Assembly: GCF_016802725.1 (NCBI RefSeq)
Contig: NC_052679.1
Coordinates: forward strand, 4,030,001 to 4,094,000
Origin: Solenopsis invicta
Lineage: Eukaryota > Arthropoda > Insecta > Hymenoptera > Formicidae
Direction of reading: 5' to 3'
DNA length: 64,000 nt
Shown: in pieces, positions 36,606 through 47,600 of the stretch
Numbering within the stretch: position 1 is the first letter of the stretch
Layout: the number at the start of each line of letters is the position of its first letter
Translations under genes and position numbers: made by a program
The notes under the pieces: generated by a model
Database searches by the model: none
Told to the model about the DNA's origin: nothing
What the model saw: the letters and a program-made list of their open reading frames with translations, nothing else

Positions 36606-39428
36606 TATGCGACGGGCGCACATGCGGCGGTTGCCGTTATCTGGAGCAGGACGATATAGACGAACGGACAGCGAGCCTCGCGGAGTTCCTGGCGAACTGT
36701 CAACACGCGAAATGCAAGGTGGTTCGTCTGGTCCGTCAGCAAATAAGTAAACTGCAGAATATGCAGGTACGGGTCCCCGCATTTCACGTAATTGGACTCG
36801 ATCGATCCACCGACACGTCCCTAGCGTCGCTAAAATCACCCTCCGGATCCGTTTAGAGAACGGTCGGTTCTCTCCGTTTTAAGATACACCCTCTCGTCAC
36901 AGGAGGAGAGAGCTTGGAACGCGCACACATTTACGCGCGTGTTGATTTTGCTCTTGCACGCGATAATTCGAAGCGTTTGTGCAATTTGCGACGCGACATT
37001 TGGAAATGCGCGAGCGCATTGGAGGAAATTAAATGTATTTGCTGAGAAATTAAATATATAAGAAATTAAATATACCACTTAGGTAGAGATATCATTTTTG
37101 GTAAAAAGATAAAAAAAAGACGAAGAAAGAGAGAGAGAGAGAGAGAGAAAGAAAGTTGTTTAAATTATTCAAAATTGCGTAAAAACTTTTTGTTAAATTC
37201 TTGTTAGTTATCTTTTTCTGCAAAAAGTAGACGTTTCAAAAGAAATTGAGGACAAATTAATCTTACAAATTATTCAATTTCGTTCTTTTTCTTATCTCTT
37301 TTCCTTTGAGAATCCCGTACGTTACTGCTTTTTTTAGTTCTCGTTCCACTAACAATTATATTTCAGACTGTTTTATCTTGCTATTCTGTTCGTGTCTATT
37401 TGAACCAATGTACTTTATTTTCATAGTAATATTTTATTGATTATTCTTTAATTTTTTCTTCATTTATTGACTATCTAGACTGTGTTTCTGTTTAGAAAGA
37501 TCCATGTACTTAATATGAATGCTAAAAGCGTACATTGTAACATGTATAAGACACATTTAAATGTTTCAAAAATATCGTATTTATATCCCTAAAATATCTC
37601 GTCTAAAAACAGTTAAATCAGTTGTCCGATAGCGTTTAATGAAGATTGTAATTACAATCTGGTTTAACAATAAATAAAGTGAATAAGTAGATAAAAAGGA
37701 CTTACATAATAATAAGAAAATACGAGTTAAATTTGTTTAATAATAGTTAAAAAAGACTTAATCAAATTGAAACATTCCATGATTATTTATACTATTTGAC
37801 ATAGTTAAAATTGATTAAAAATACATTCAATTTGCTCATTTATTCATTTATTTTTTATTAATACTCGTATTTTATTACGTTGGTTAATACGATTTAAGAA
37901 AATTTATCTTGTATTTTTATTTTTGCACTACTTTGTCGTACTACAGTTGATAGTAACAATAATATAAAAAAGTATTTTATTACTAAATAATAAAAGTATA
38001 TCATAATGAAATTTCTTATTTTTTTTTTTTCATTAAAACTTGCTCTTGATTTTACACTAGAAACGTGGGAGTTTATTTTGTAACTCTTAACGACAGCGTC
38101 GATATCATTACGTTGCCATTGCGCAGCTTTTTGTCATATAAAATACCTGCGCAACTATAATATATAACGATATCGATCCTGTCGTTAAGAGACTTACAAA
38201 ATGGGCTTCTTAATTTATTAACAATATTTATTAATAATAATAATAATAGCAGTGTTCTAAAATATATAGCTCGCTAAATAAACTTTAATTTGCATTGAAT
38301 AACATTAAGTGTATCTACCTACTTAAGTAAAGTTAAGTAGATGAAATAGTTATCATACTCACCAGGCAATATTGAATATAATTGATTGGATCCAAACATA
38401 AGAACCTTAATACATTCAAATGACAGTTAGTTAATTAACATATACCTAAATATTCGTACATTTTCAGTATGGCAGCATATGAAACCAGAAATGGGCAGTT
38501 TAAACAGAATAAGATATTTTGTGGGTTTGTTTTTCATGATCGATATTTTGCTATGAAAGAGAGGAATAGAGAGCAAAACTGTCTCACTCTGTTTGAAGTG
38601 CCAACTTCCGGCTTCACTTCGTAGACAAAATGTTTGGTCTAGATATATATGTCGTTTGGTTAGCTAGTTTGTCTATTTGAATTTGTTCAATGTTTTAATT
38701 TGATTCAGTTGTGCCGTTAAAATGAACGTTTTTGAAAAGTTTCAAACAGTAACACTGGATGCTTTTAAAATGTTTTTAAAATACCCGAGATTCTAATCTG
38801 AGTCTGTTTTCAATACGCTTCGTATGTACATTTACAACATATTTTTGAAACGTTACTGTGCTGCCTGGATCGTTCATGTAAGTTTTACGAACGTTACTTT
38901 TAGAACCTATTTTACAACATATATTTATCTAAATGACTGTATAATACGAACAGAATAGCTGTGGTTAATTTATTCGATATTTTCGATCATTATCTGGAAA
39001 TACTCCTCTTACCAAGATCCCGCGTCGGTATGGAGAGCTAAAAATATTTCCCCCTCTGTTATTAGTTGATAATTAGTAATTGGCAGAAATTTTGAGGAGA
39101 CATTTTGCCGTAGTACGAACATTTTCTGGCCGCGAGCGATGTACACGATGAGGCGCACGAGAAGACACATAACGAAACTCCCGCTGAAATGCACGAAGTG
39201 CTCGACAATGAAGTCCACGAAGTGAACAGTGGAGTACACGAGCCGTACGACGAGTCGCACGAGTTGGAGAACAAAGTGGAGCAGGCGCTCACCGTACGGC
39301 ACGACAAACTGCACGAAGCGCAGAAAGCCGCCGCAGTCGTTAAGCGAACTGACGGAGCGACGAACGCAATAAGGGTGGGAAAAAAAGCAGATTCTCCTGG
39401 CTTTGATTATTCAGAGTTTCTCAATTAA
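36602..39428 (+). CDS. Uncharacterised Cys-rich / His-Glu-rich protein, two-exon model
   Basis: I do not recognise this gene. Exon 1 (36602-36766, donor CAG|GTACGG) encodes 55 residues with C3, C8, C11, C33, H35 and C38 (CDGRTCGGC and NCQHAKC). That spacing suggests a small metal-binding fold, followed by a basic helix-like stretch (KVVRLVRQQISKL). Exon 2 (39114-39428, acceptor cgtag) joins in phase 0 and encodes 104 residues. Its first 60 residues are rich in a recurring His-Glu pattern (AHEKTH, MHEVL, VHEV, VHEP, SHEL, KLHEA). The model gives 159 aa with a TAA stop. Coding-like composition, a promoter-like 5' block and matched phases support a real gene; function is unknown. There is no signal peptide. 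An alternative third exon exists (39690-39938). Confidence 0.55.
37126..37150. repeat. (GA)n microsatellite
   Basis: A GA dinucleotide run in the intron of the uncharacterised gene. Confidence 0.85.
38075..38202. repeat. 128-bp imperfect hairpin (foldback / MITE-like or hairpin RNA)
   Basis: The left arm 38075-38126 starts ATTTTGTAACTC and contains TTAACGACAG, TCGATATC and TTGCGCAG. The right arm 38147-38202 is its reverse complement with a few mismatches and short bulges, including the same three blocks. The loop is about 20 nt. It could be a small foldback transposon or a transcribed hairpin inside the intron. Confidence 0.8.
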
Positions 39429-39689
39429 CCGGTTATTAATAAAGCAAAGTTAGTTACAGTTAATACCTTTTTCATCCTCTGTGCGTCGACCGGAAGGACG
39501 CGGTCTCGATCGGCACGAGATACATTGCAATTCACTTACTGGATTATTGATATAATTGAATTGTTTGTCTTTCCAAAGAGTGGAATAACCGGTTATGGAA
39601 GCTATTAATATTTTCACCTTTCGTATGAAATTAATAGCTTGGCTCATATGTTCCTCCGGATATGTTCACTGATAACCGCGCATGTCTAG

Positions 39690-39938
39690 AACGCGGCGAC
39701 CGCATCCTTGCGTCGCGCGGCGTCTCCTGGGAGAGCGGTGGACCGCAAGTGGATGCTGCGGATCCTGGATCGCGTTCGTCATCGAGCGCATCTGATACTG
39801 GCGGCAGCTGCGGTCGGCGTGATAGTCTGGACCGCTCTGGTGTACGGTGTCTTCCTGGGTGCGACGGCCTGCGGAAGCGGTGGCATCTGCTTCCGGTCGT
39901 CTCTTAAGTACACGCACGCTAAACGCACGCTGTTTTAG
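39690..39938 (+). CDS. Candidate alternative last exon or small ORF encoding a single-pass membrane segment
   Basis: After an acceptor-like tgtctag (AG at 39688-39689), the open frame NAATASLRRAASPGRAVDRK continues through MLRILDRVRH. It then runs into a clear hydrophobic span (LILAAAAVGVIVWTALVYGV) and ends ...HAKRTLF with TAG at 39938. The exon is phase 0, compatible with exon 1 (36766) or with an internal donor in exon 2 (AGG|GTGGGA at 39375) of the gene upstream. Three exons together (36602-36766, 39114-39374, 39690-39938) would give 224 aa with a membrane anchor. Alternatively it is a stand-alone 61-residue small protein from ATG 39753. Codon composition looks coding, but no family is recognised. 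Confidence 0.38.
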   Translation, partial: NAATASLRRAASPGRAVDRKWMLRILDRVRHRAHLILAAAAVGVIVWTALVYGVFLGATACGSGGICFRSSLKYTHAKRTLF

Positions 39939-40262
39939 CCTGCGTCTCTCATCGATCGTCCCCGTAAACGGTGGTTAAAGTTAACCAAGGTCCAATCTAT
40001 TTCACTTCCGCGTCTTCGAGAAGAGATGGAAGACGATTGAACTCCGGCTAGCTTTACTGAAGATTTGTAAGAAACGATTTGTAAGAGTACCTTTTTTCTT
40101 TTTCCTTCTCTTTCTTTTGCGAAATTGCGCGGAAAACATCTACCTCGATCGTACGTCTATCTATCGAAATGTTTTCAATAAATTTAGACTTAATTAAAAT
40201 CATACTATCATTTCTAAGAGGCGCCAAGTAAAGTGCTATTTTAACTGTATTTCATATAAATT

Positions 40263-40288
40263 TATATATATATATATATATATATATG
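40263..40288. repeat. (AT)n microsatellite
   Basis: An uninterrupted run of about 13 TA dinucleotides in intergenic DNA. Confidence 0.9.
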
Positions 40289-40801
40289 CTTTGTTTTCAT
40301 AAAATTCTGAATAAATATGTTTTTCTGAATAAATACCATTGGAAAAATAATATTATCAATTTTATTCGCGGCTGTGTTGCTTTTCTTCTAGAGAAAAAAT
40401 TAAATCAGTTCTCATATTATTAGTTATAATATTAGTTATTATTCTTAGTTACTATATATATATATGCGGAAATCTTTTTGTTTGTGATAAAATAAACTTA
40501 TATTTTAAAATTCAGTATATTTTTGCAAAACCTTTTCGTCCCAAAAAGAAATCGCTTTAATCTAATTTGGTAATTAGAAAGAAAATGAAGTCAAAATTAA
40601 TATTATAAAATTATTATAGGAATTTTGATTTGGACGGTAGGAAATGTATTTGGAGTATGTTCCTCATCTTAATATACTAATATATATCTAATATATATGT
40701 AATTAACAGAAATAGCTATAAATCATTAATGCAAAAAGATAAATTGAAGTGTTAACAAAATAACTCGTTCTCTAAATCTGAAACAGAGAAATCTTATTGA
40801 T

Positions 40802-40976
40802 TGATTTGCAGTGCTATGTTTATAACTGTAATCATCAATGATTATTTCTTGTCTTTCAATGATTCCGATTATAAGAGGAAGTATTCTCGCTGGTCGGAAT
40901 CAATGTATTGCCACTTAAGAATAGTACATGTACTACATCATTGATTGATATAGTTATAAGTATAGCACTGAAATCA
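40802..40976. repeat. 175-bp imperfect inverted repeat
   Basis: The left arm 40802-40868 (from TGATTTGCAGTGCTATG to TGATTCCGA) pairs with the right arm 40894-40976 read in reverse. Shared blocks include CAGTGCTAT, TTATAACT, ATCAATGAT and TGATTCCGA. The right arm carries an extra self-complementary 14-mer, TAGTACATGTACTA (40922-40935), absent from the left arm. The loop is about 25 nt. Confidence 0.8.
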
Positions 40977-41350
40977 GACTGTTCATTGTCATTCAATAAA
41001 TAATACTGATTCCGTTTTAGAAAGCATAATATATAAATAATGCGCTTACAGGATTATAAAATTTCTTTAAAAAAGTTATTTGAAAAGGTATCAGCATTGA
41101 GAGAAAAAAATTAGAGTAAAAAAGAAAAAAAAACGATTGAAAAGAGGTAGATCAGTGACAAACGATTATGAAATGACGAGGCGCTTCAAGACTTGACACA
41201 AAATATATTAAACTTGGAATAGTACACCACGTGTAGCGTTCGGTTAAATTATGCGACTAAATCGTCGTCTCTCCGCGACTCTCCTCGCCCCGGTCTCGCA
41301 CTGGATCGACGAGGGGGACGATCCTAAGTCTCTCGATGATCTCGGGAGAG

Positions 41351-41368
41351 ATCGTGGCGCGCCACGAT
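41351..41368. repeat. 18-bp perfect palindrome
   Basis: ATCGTGGCGCGCCACGAT equals its own reverse complement. It is followed directly by repeats of the form ACGATATGCT (41364-41402). It lies in the presumed 3' UTR of sidestep. Confidence 0.85.
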
Positions 41369-41631
41369 ATGCTACGATATGCTGATATGTCTGCTACGAT
41401 ATCGTCATCGTGATATGTCACACCGGCGCGCGTTAACAAGCGAGACACGAGATTCGTTGACTTTGTCTTTGATATCCGCGTGTATCCGTCGTTGCATCGA
41501 GCGACGGCGTGCGGTACAGTTTTCAGGCTTCCGAAATCGATTGCCCTTATGATATGCTCTATATGTGTGTACGTGTTGTAAGTGTATTCTTGAGTGTGTC
41601 TGCGTCTCCCGATTCACTCGCGCGATCAAGT

Positions 41632-44600
41632 TTACACGCAGCTCTCCGGGCCCGGTATGGAATTGGCGATGATGATCTCCTTCATCAGGTTGCGATCGGC
41701 TTTGAAGCTGATGGGCTCCCAGGACTTGGCGGAGAATGGGTTGAGCTGCCAAGTCAAGAGGAGATATCGGGTCTGAATCTAATTAATACTCTCCACGCGG
41801 CACGGAGAAACAGAATTGGGAATCGAAAATAGTAGCGATCGCGTCTCCTCCGGCTATCCGCGCTTCGAAAGATCGATATTATTCATATCGGTTATATACC
41901 GGTCGCGCGACAGCTAAACTGAGATTGGTTAGATAGCCGGCTTAATTTATAAGCGATCGATAGAAATTCAATCTACGGCAGATTAAATTTCTAATCTTCC
42001 AAATCGGAGTTCGGAATCTCGCGCGCTATTGAAACTTCCTATCTCTCCGTGAAGAATCGAAAGGGAAAGAATCAAAGGCACATTTTACGTTAATCCCACT
42101 ATTGAGATAATTAGAAGTCATTATACGGGACGATTCGTTAAGGATTGAAAGACGTATATACATCGCTCGTTGCAATTATCCCCCCGATGCTAGAATTAAA
42201 GTAAATCTTTTCCTCGACTACGCGGCGGAATATAAATTGATATCGGATTAATTTGCAAATTGCAACGGCGCATTATTTACGTTACGTCAACTGTCCTCTT
42301 TCTCGTCGAAAGACCGTCGTGATAACTTCTGACATGACTTACGCTGCATCTGTTCGTCTGCAGTCCCTGCTTGTGAATGTCATAGGGTGCGAACAGCGTG
42401 TCCGGTCTCACCGGCAAAAACAGCTGTGGCTCGCGTTTGAGCTTCTCTTGGTCTGAAACATTCACATTATCCCGCTTTACATTCCGCAGCCTTCGAACAA
42501 TTTGAATAAAGCGCCGAGGGCGAGGACCAGACGGACAGACTTAAAAAAAAGAAAAAAGAAAAAAAAAGGATTCCTGTTAAATGTACATTTAACAGGCCAC
42601 GGAAAAGAGCGATAGTTTTAAATTATAAATTTTATTATCTGCTAGTTGATTCTAAAAATGCTATCTCTAGTCACTGCTATAACATTTAAATAAAAGCTTA
42701 TTATTTTTGACAAAAATATTTGCCGCGACGTGTTAACTCAAAATAGCATATAACCAAATCAATCGGAAAATGATAGTTCGACGAAATCAACAGCAACATC
42801 TGTTGTTCAGTCGAGTCTTCGTTATTCCATGAATACTTGAAACCACTCATTTACGGCATGATTCTCGTTTTATTCTGGGTACCTCGTGACAGGTATGCGA
42901 TGAATCAAACATCAGATTGATCAGGTCATGTCAGATCGCGAGTAAAAATAACGTTTTTTTCGCACAAAGCGATACCTTGCGGTGACTGTATGATGTCCGG
43001 TTGATTATTGAGCGCGTAATCGGTGACCTGCTTCAGCGTGTACTCGACGAAGTACGTGTGGTCGCCATGAGTCACGTCTAGCATCGAATTGTTCCTCGAG
43101 TCCGGCGGCGTGATGATCGGTTGCTTCATGTAGGGCTCGATGTGCACCGGAGACGTGGTGCCGCGTCGTCGATACATCATCAGCAATACGGAAATCACGG
43201 TCGCGCCGAAGGCCAGCAGGCAGCCGACCAGCAGCAGGATCAACGGCAGCATGCTGACGCCGGTGTCTGAAAAACGATTTGCATTTCGTCCTGCGATGGG
43301 ACTCTGTGTGTATGTACGTTGCCTCATCGCGCGTGATAAAAAAATCATCCACTGCGCTTCAGGCAGTTAGTTTTATTCGACGTAATTGTTCATTGTACAC
43401 ACAGGATCAATTGCAATTAATTGCGGCACGATGAAATGAATGTTATTTAAAGATGAATTTTATTTCGTTGAACTTTTAAAAGTATTAATTGACGCTAATG
43501 ACGCGGAGCTTGCTATCGTTTTAAGCTGTGTATATATATATATATATAAGTGGCACCGTTCCTCCTTTTCTAAAAGTTTATGCATGTAAGATGTTTTAAT
43601 TAAAAATAAGTATCATTCGTATTTTTCATTTAAAATGAGAACACAGTAATGGTTTTGCTTATCTGAAAATTATACATTACGAATCTTTAATAATAGACAA
43701 TCGAAAGATATAATTTATTACGAACAAAAAATCCGTTATGGATTTTTCCTAAAAAGCAGATAACCGTACGACTAAAATAAGAGAAATGACACGTATCTTT
43801 TTCGGTCGTCAAAATTGTAAATTTGTGAAATTTGGATCATTGCTCAGTTTTAGATCAGATAAGATTTCCATTCTCTCATGGTTCTGATAGAATAATTAAT
43901 TGATGCTAGTATATCGAAAATGAAAATTGAAGTAAATTTCGAATTACTTGTTTTTGCAATTTTAAATATTTAATTATTTACAATGAATCTCTGTCAATCC
44001 TTTTGAAGGACAAGTTTCAATAAGATGTCCATTTTAACTCATTCAATTTATTCTCGTAAAAGAAACTAAAATATATTCTAAATCTGGTCCTGAAATTGAA
44101 TCAATTTCGACAGAACAAACTTCTCAAATAACCTTTGTATTATTGAATAAGATAAGTGTTTGATAAGATATTTATAAAGAAACGTTATTTTTGCATTCCA
44201 TTTTTATCTTATTGTTCTAAAAAATAAATGAGATAAAATTTTTTTTTTTTTTAAACAATTTTTATGCATATTACCCAGATGTACCGGAGATGCAATTTAA
44301 AAAGAAAAAGATAAAAAAAGCACGACAAACATTTAATATTGATACTCTTGCGGAATAAAAGTTCCCTCTGTAAATACTTTTATAATTCAATTACCTGTGT
44401 GCTTCTCCGAGTCGCGCAGCATTATGTCCTCCAACAGAGATACTTCGCTGCGACCCTTGGCGTTCACGGCGTAGGTCACTAGGTAGAAGTGCGTGGCCGG
44501 CAGAAGATCGGCCACGGCGATCCGGAAGATCGGTAGATCGGCTGACACGCTGGACGCGTTCACCCGGAGATTGCCGGTCAGCACCTCGTAAGCTTCCAGA

Positions 44601-47600
44601 CGGAACTCCTGGTGGAGCCCGCCGTCGTATCCCGGCACACACTCGACCTCCAGGATCTCCGAGCTTTGATTGAGCGATGCCTTGATGGTGCAGTTATTCA
44701 AGGGATTCGGTTTCACTGCTCAGACATATCGCATAGAATTTCAGTTTTAAATCGAAAGAGATATCTTTATTTCAAGATTTAACGAATTTATGGTCTGATA
44801 AAGTTACCACGAAAGTGAGAAAAATATTAAGTATAAAGTCAGACGTAGAGTATATACGCGAAAGAAAGATGTAATTAAAGCTGAATGCTGTTTTTATTTT
44901 TTTTTTCCAGCATCTAAATCTCTCTCGAATACAAAGAAAGGTACGATTTAAGTAAACTACGATGGAACGTAACACGGTCATTTTCTCGTAGAAAATGAAC
45001 GGTAAAACAAATATTTTCGAGTTTATGACGTACGGGACGCGATATGCCGGCTGCAGGCGAGCCGTAACTGAGGAGAGAAAAAGGAAAGCGCAAATATCCG
45101 CGCGAAGTTCTAAATACGAAAATCTAAATATCATGTGTTTTCGACGAGAGATGCAGCGGTACGCGCCGTGTTTAAATATTTTCAGAATTTCCCGGTCGCG
45201 GGAAATTTGTTTGCCTCCTGAAAGCGCGGGAGGGAGACGGCGAGAGCTAGGATTTCCTCCAGATTATGTTTCACAATGGAGAAGGAAGAAATAAAATCCC
45301 CGCCGATTTCTATCGCTCCCTCCCACCTTCTTCCTCTCGATACGATAAGCGTCTGGGACATCACCTGCCGGAATGACTTGATAGATGCAGGGCGCCTCCT
45401 GCTTCCCTATCGCGTTCCTACCCCAACAGGTCAGAGCGCCGTAATCCCTCTCGGATTCGGGGGTGTAGACGAGCTCGCTCATGGTGCCGTTATTTCCGTC
45501 AAACTTGGCCGGCGCGACTTCGAAGTTCTCGCCGCTGTTGTTGAACTCCCAGACAAAGTCCACCTCGCTCGGGTCGGCGTCTACCTCGCAGCGCACCTTC
45601 ACGGATTCCTCCAGCGAGGCCCCGATAATCGTCACCTCCTTCGTCTTGCAGACCGGCGCGACTGGATCGCAACGTGCAAAAGAAAAAGACAACACACACG
45701 CGTCTTCGGGTGAACAGACGATAAAAACGATGAGGTTTTTTTCCGTTTTTTTTTTCCTCCCCCTCCCCCCTCGTCACCGCTATTGATCGGAGGAACTTCG
45801 ACAGCGGGATTATTCCGAGTTTAAGAGCCGTTTTATTCGCCCTTAATCGGGAGAATTATATTGTTCGCCGTAGGGCTTAGATGGGAGGGTTGAAAATAAA
45901 TTGGCTTCTAAAATGTAATCCCTCATATCTGACGTCCGAGATATTTCGCTCCCGAACACAATTACGCGCGGTTGGCATATTGTGTAACGCGTATTTTGGA
46001 GTTTACTGGAGGAAATAGGAACAACGTTAAATGTAACTTCTAACGTTGAAAAGGTCGGAGGTTAACTCCTTCCGTAATAATGCCTTTTTAATAATTTCTC
46101 TCGTAAATGGATCGCCCTGTCAATTTATGATACAAATAAATATATTCGCGCGTATCAATATTTATAATTACGTAATTATATTATTTACATTTATAATTAC
46201 ATAATTCAGTTTACATATCATAAACGGCAAGTGTAAATATCGAAATTTGTTTGTGAGAAATTTACGACGGATTCTGCAAATGACGCAAATACTTTCTCCC
46301 ATTCGCGGACACTTGAATTTAGAAATTCGATTCATCCTCGGCGTGTACTCGTCGAGATTACACATTCGCTTTCTGAAGTCCTTGTTATCGATTCGAACTT
46401 GTCGCATCTACTTACACTGCACTCTCAGGTTCACAATCGGACTAGTCGTCTCCCCGCGATCGTTGCTGGCGAGACACGTGTAATTTCCCGCGTTGTCGCG
46501 TCCAATACCCTGCAGCACCAGGCTCTGGGTGCTCATGATGATACCGGCGGAATAGTTTTGCGTCAGCACGCCGCCCTGTCATTGATGGATTAACGCGTTT
46601 AACACGGGGGTTGAGATTCCGGAACGATAGCTTTTTCCGCAATATTTCTTCGGTAATAAGAACGGAAAGTGACAAATAGATTTCGTGTAAAGCTTTTCGC
46701 TTTGCGCGCCAAGCCCGTCGCCGTCTGCCGAGAGGATTCCCTTTTAATGGATTCTCTTTCTCCGTATAAATATTTGACACGTATATTCGGATACACCTTT
46801 CCCCAAATTTTTCCCGTTTCGCGAAGGTGGCGACGGAGGTGGAGATTTTCCAAGAAAATGCGAAGTTTATTTTCCATTTATGAATAGCCGTGTCACGAAT
46901 ATTCACGCAATAAACATGAGGCGACAGATATTCCACCGGTCTCGAAGAAATGGATGCATATGCAGACATGAAGAGACGACAATTTTCCGAATCCCCTTCC
47001 CCCCCCCCTTCACGCCATCCCTTCATAGGGCAAAGGTTGGTTTTTTTCTTTCTTAAAACTTGCATTTTCTCGAAAGTTTCAGATAACGCTTTAAAAGTTC
47101 CGTCGTAAAGTATCGTGACTCGAATCCTTATCCGAAATAAAAAAGTCATTACTGATTCTCGTGCGAATAGAAATGTAAAGTTCGGGCACCCCGTATTTTT
47201 CGGACCCCGGTGTGTGCTTTTCGCGCTTAATCGCCGGAACTTTTTCTTTTTTTGGAACTCGGAAACTGTTTGGTGGAGAGCCAAAGCTCGAGCAATCGAA
47301 ATTTTAAAAGTGAGACGCCGGTGCCTCGCGCAGGCAAACAAACCCCGGGATTAAAGTTGGGTTCGCTGTGCTGTCAGTGCGGGACTTACGTTGTGGCGCC
47401 AAGTAATTTTGTGATGCTCCGGATTGGCGCGGACTTTGCATTCGAAGTACACATCGTCGCCCTCCTTTATGTTCTCCGCGTTCAGAGTGCTGCCCAGATG
47501 CAGCTGTACTTTAGGCGGGACTGCAGAGAGAAACAGAGAGAGAGAGGGAAAGAGAGAATTTTTCGGTTCTTCAAAGTTTCAACGTGCACAACCATAATAA

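Larger units (their letters stand above)
36767..39113 (+). other. Intron of the uncharacterised gene
   Basis: This 2.35-kb AT-rich interval lies between a good donor and a usable acceptor. It holds a short (GA)n run at 37126-37150 and a 128-bp hairpin at 38075-38202. Apart from these no coding or RNA gene is recognisable. Confidence 0.45.
39939..41631. other. Gap between the uncharacterised gene and sidestep
   Basis: Mostly AT-rich non-coding sequence. It contains an (AT)n run at 40263-40288, a large imperfect hairpin at 40802-40976, an 18-bp palindrome at 41351-41368 and short CGATATGCT repeats. The part next to 41631 should be the sidestep 3' UTR on the minus strand. Confidence 0.5.

Noticed and set aside
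46164..46179. 16-bp AT-rich palindrome ATAATTACGTAATTAT
   Set aside because: It is short and AT-rich inside an AT-rich intron, so chance is a sufficient explanation.
46442..47341. 299-codon minus-strand open frame
   Set aside because: It overlaps the true sidestep Ig exon (46575-46416) in another frame and runs through intron; its translation is basic and has no domain pattern.
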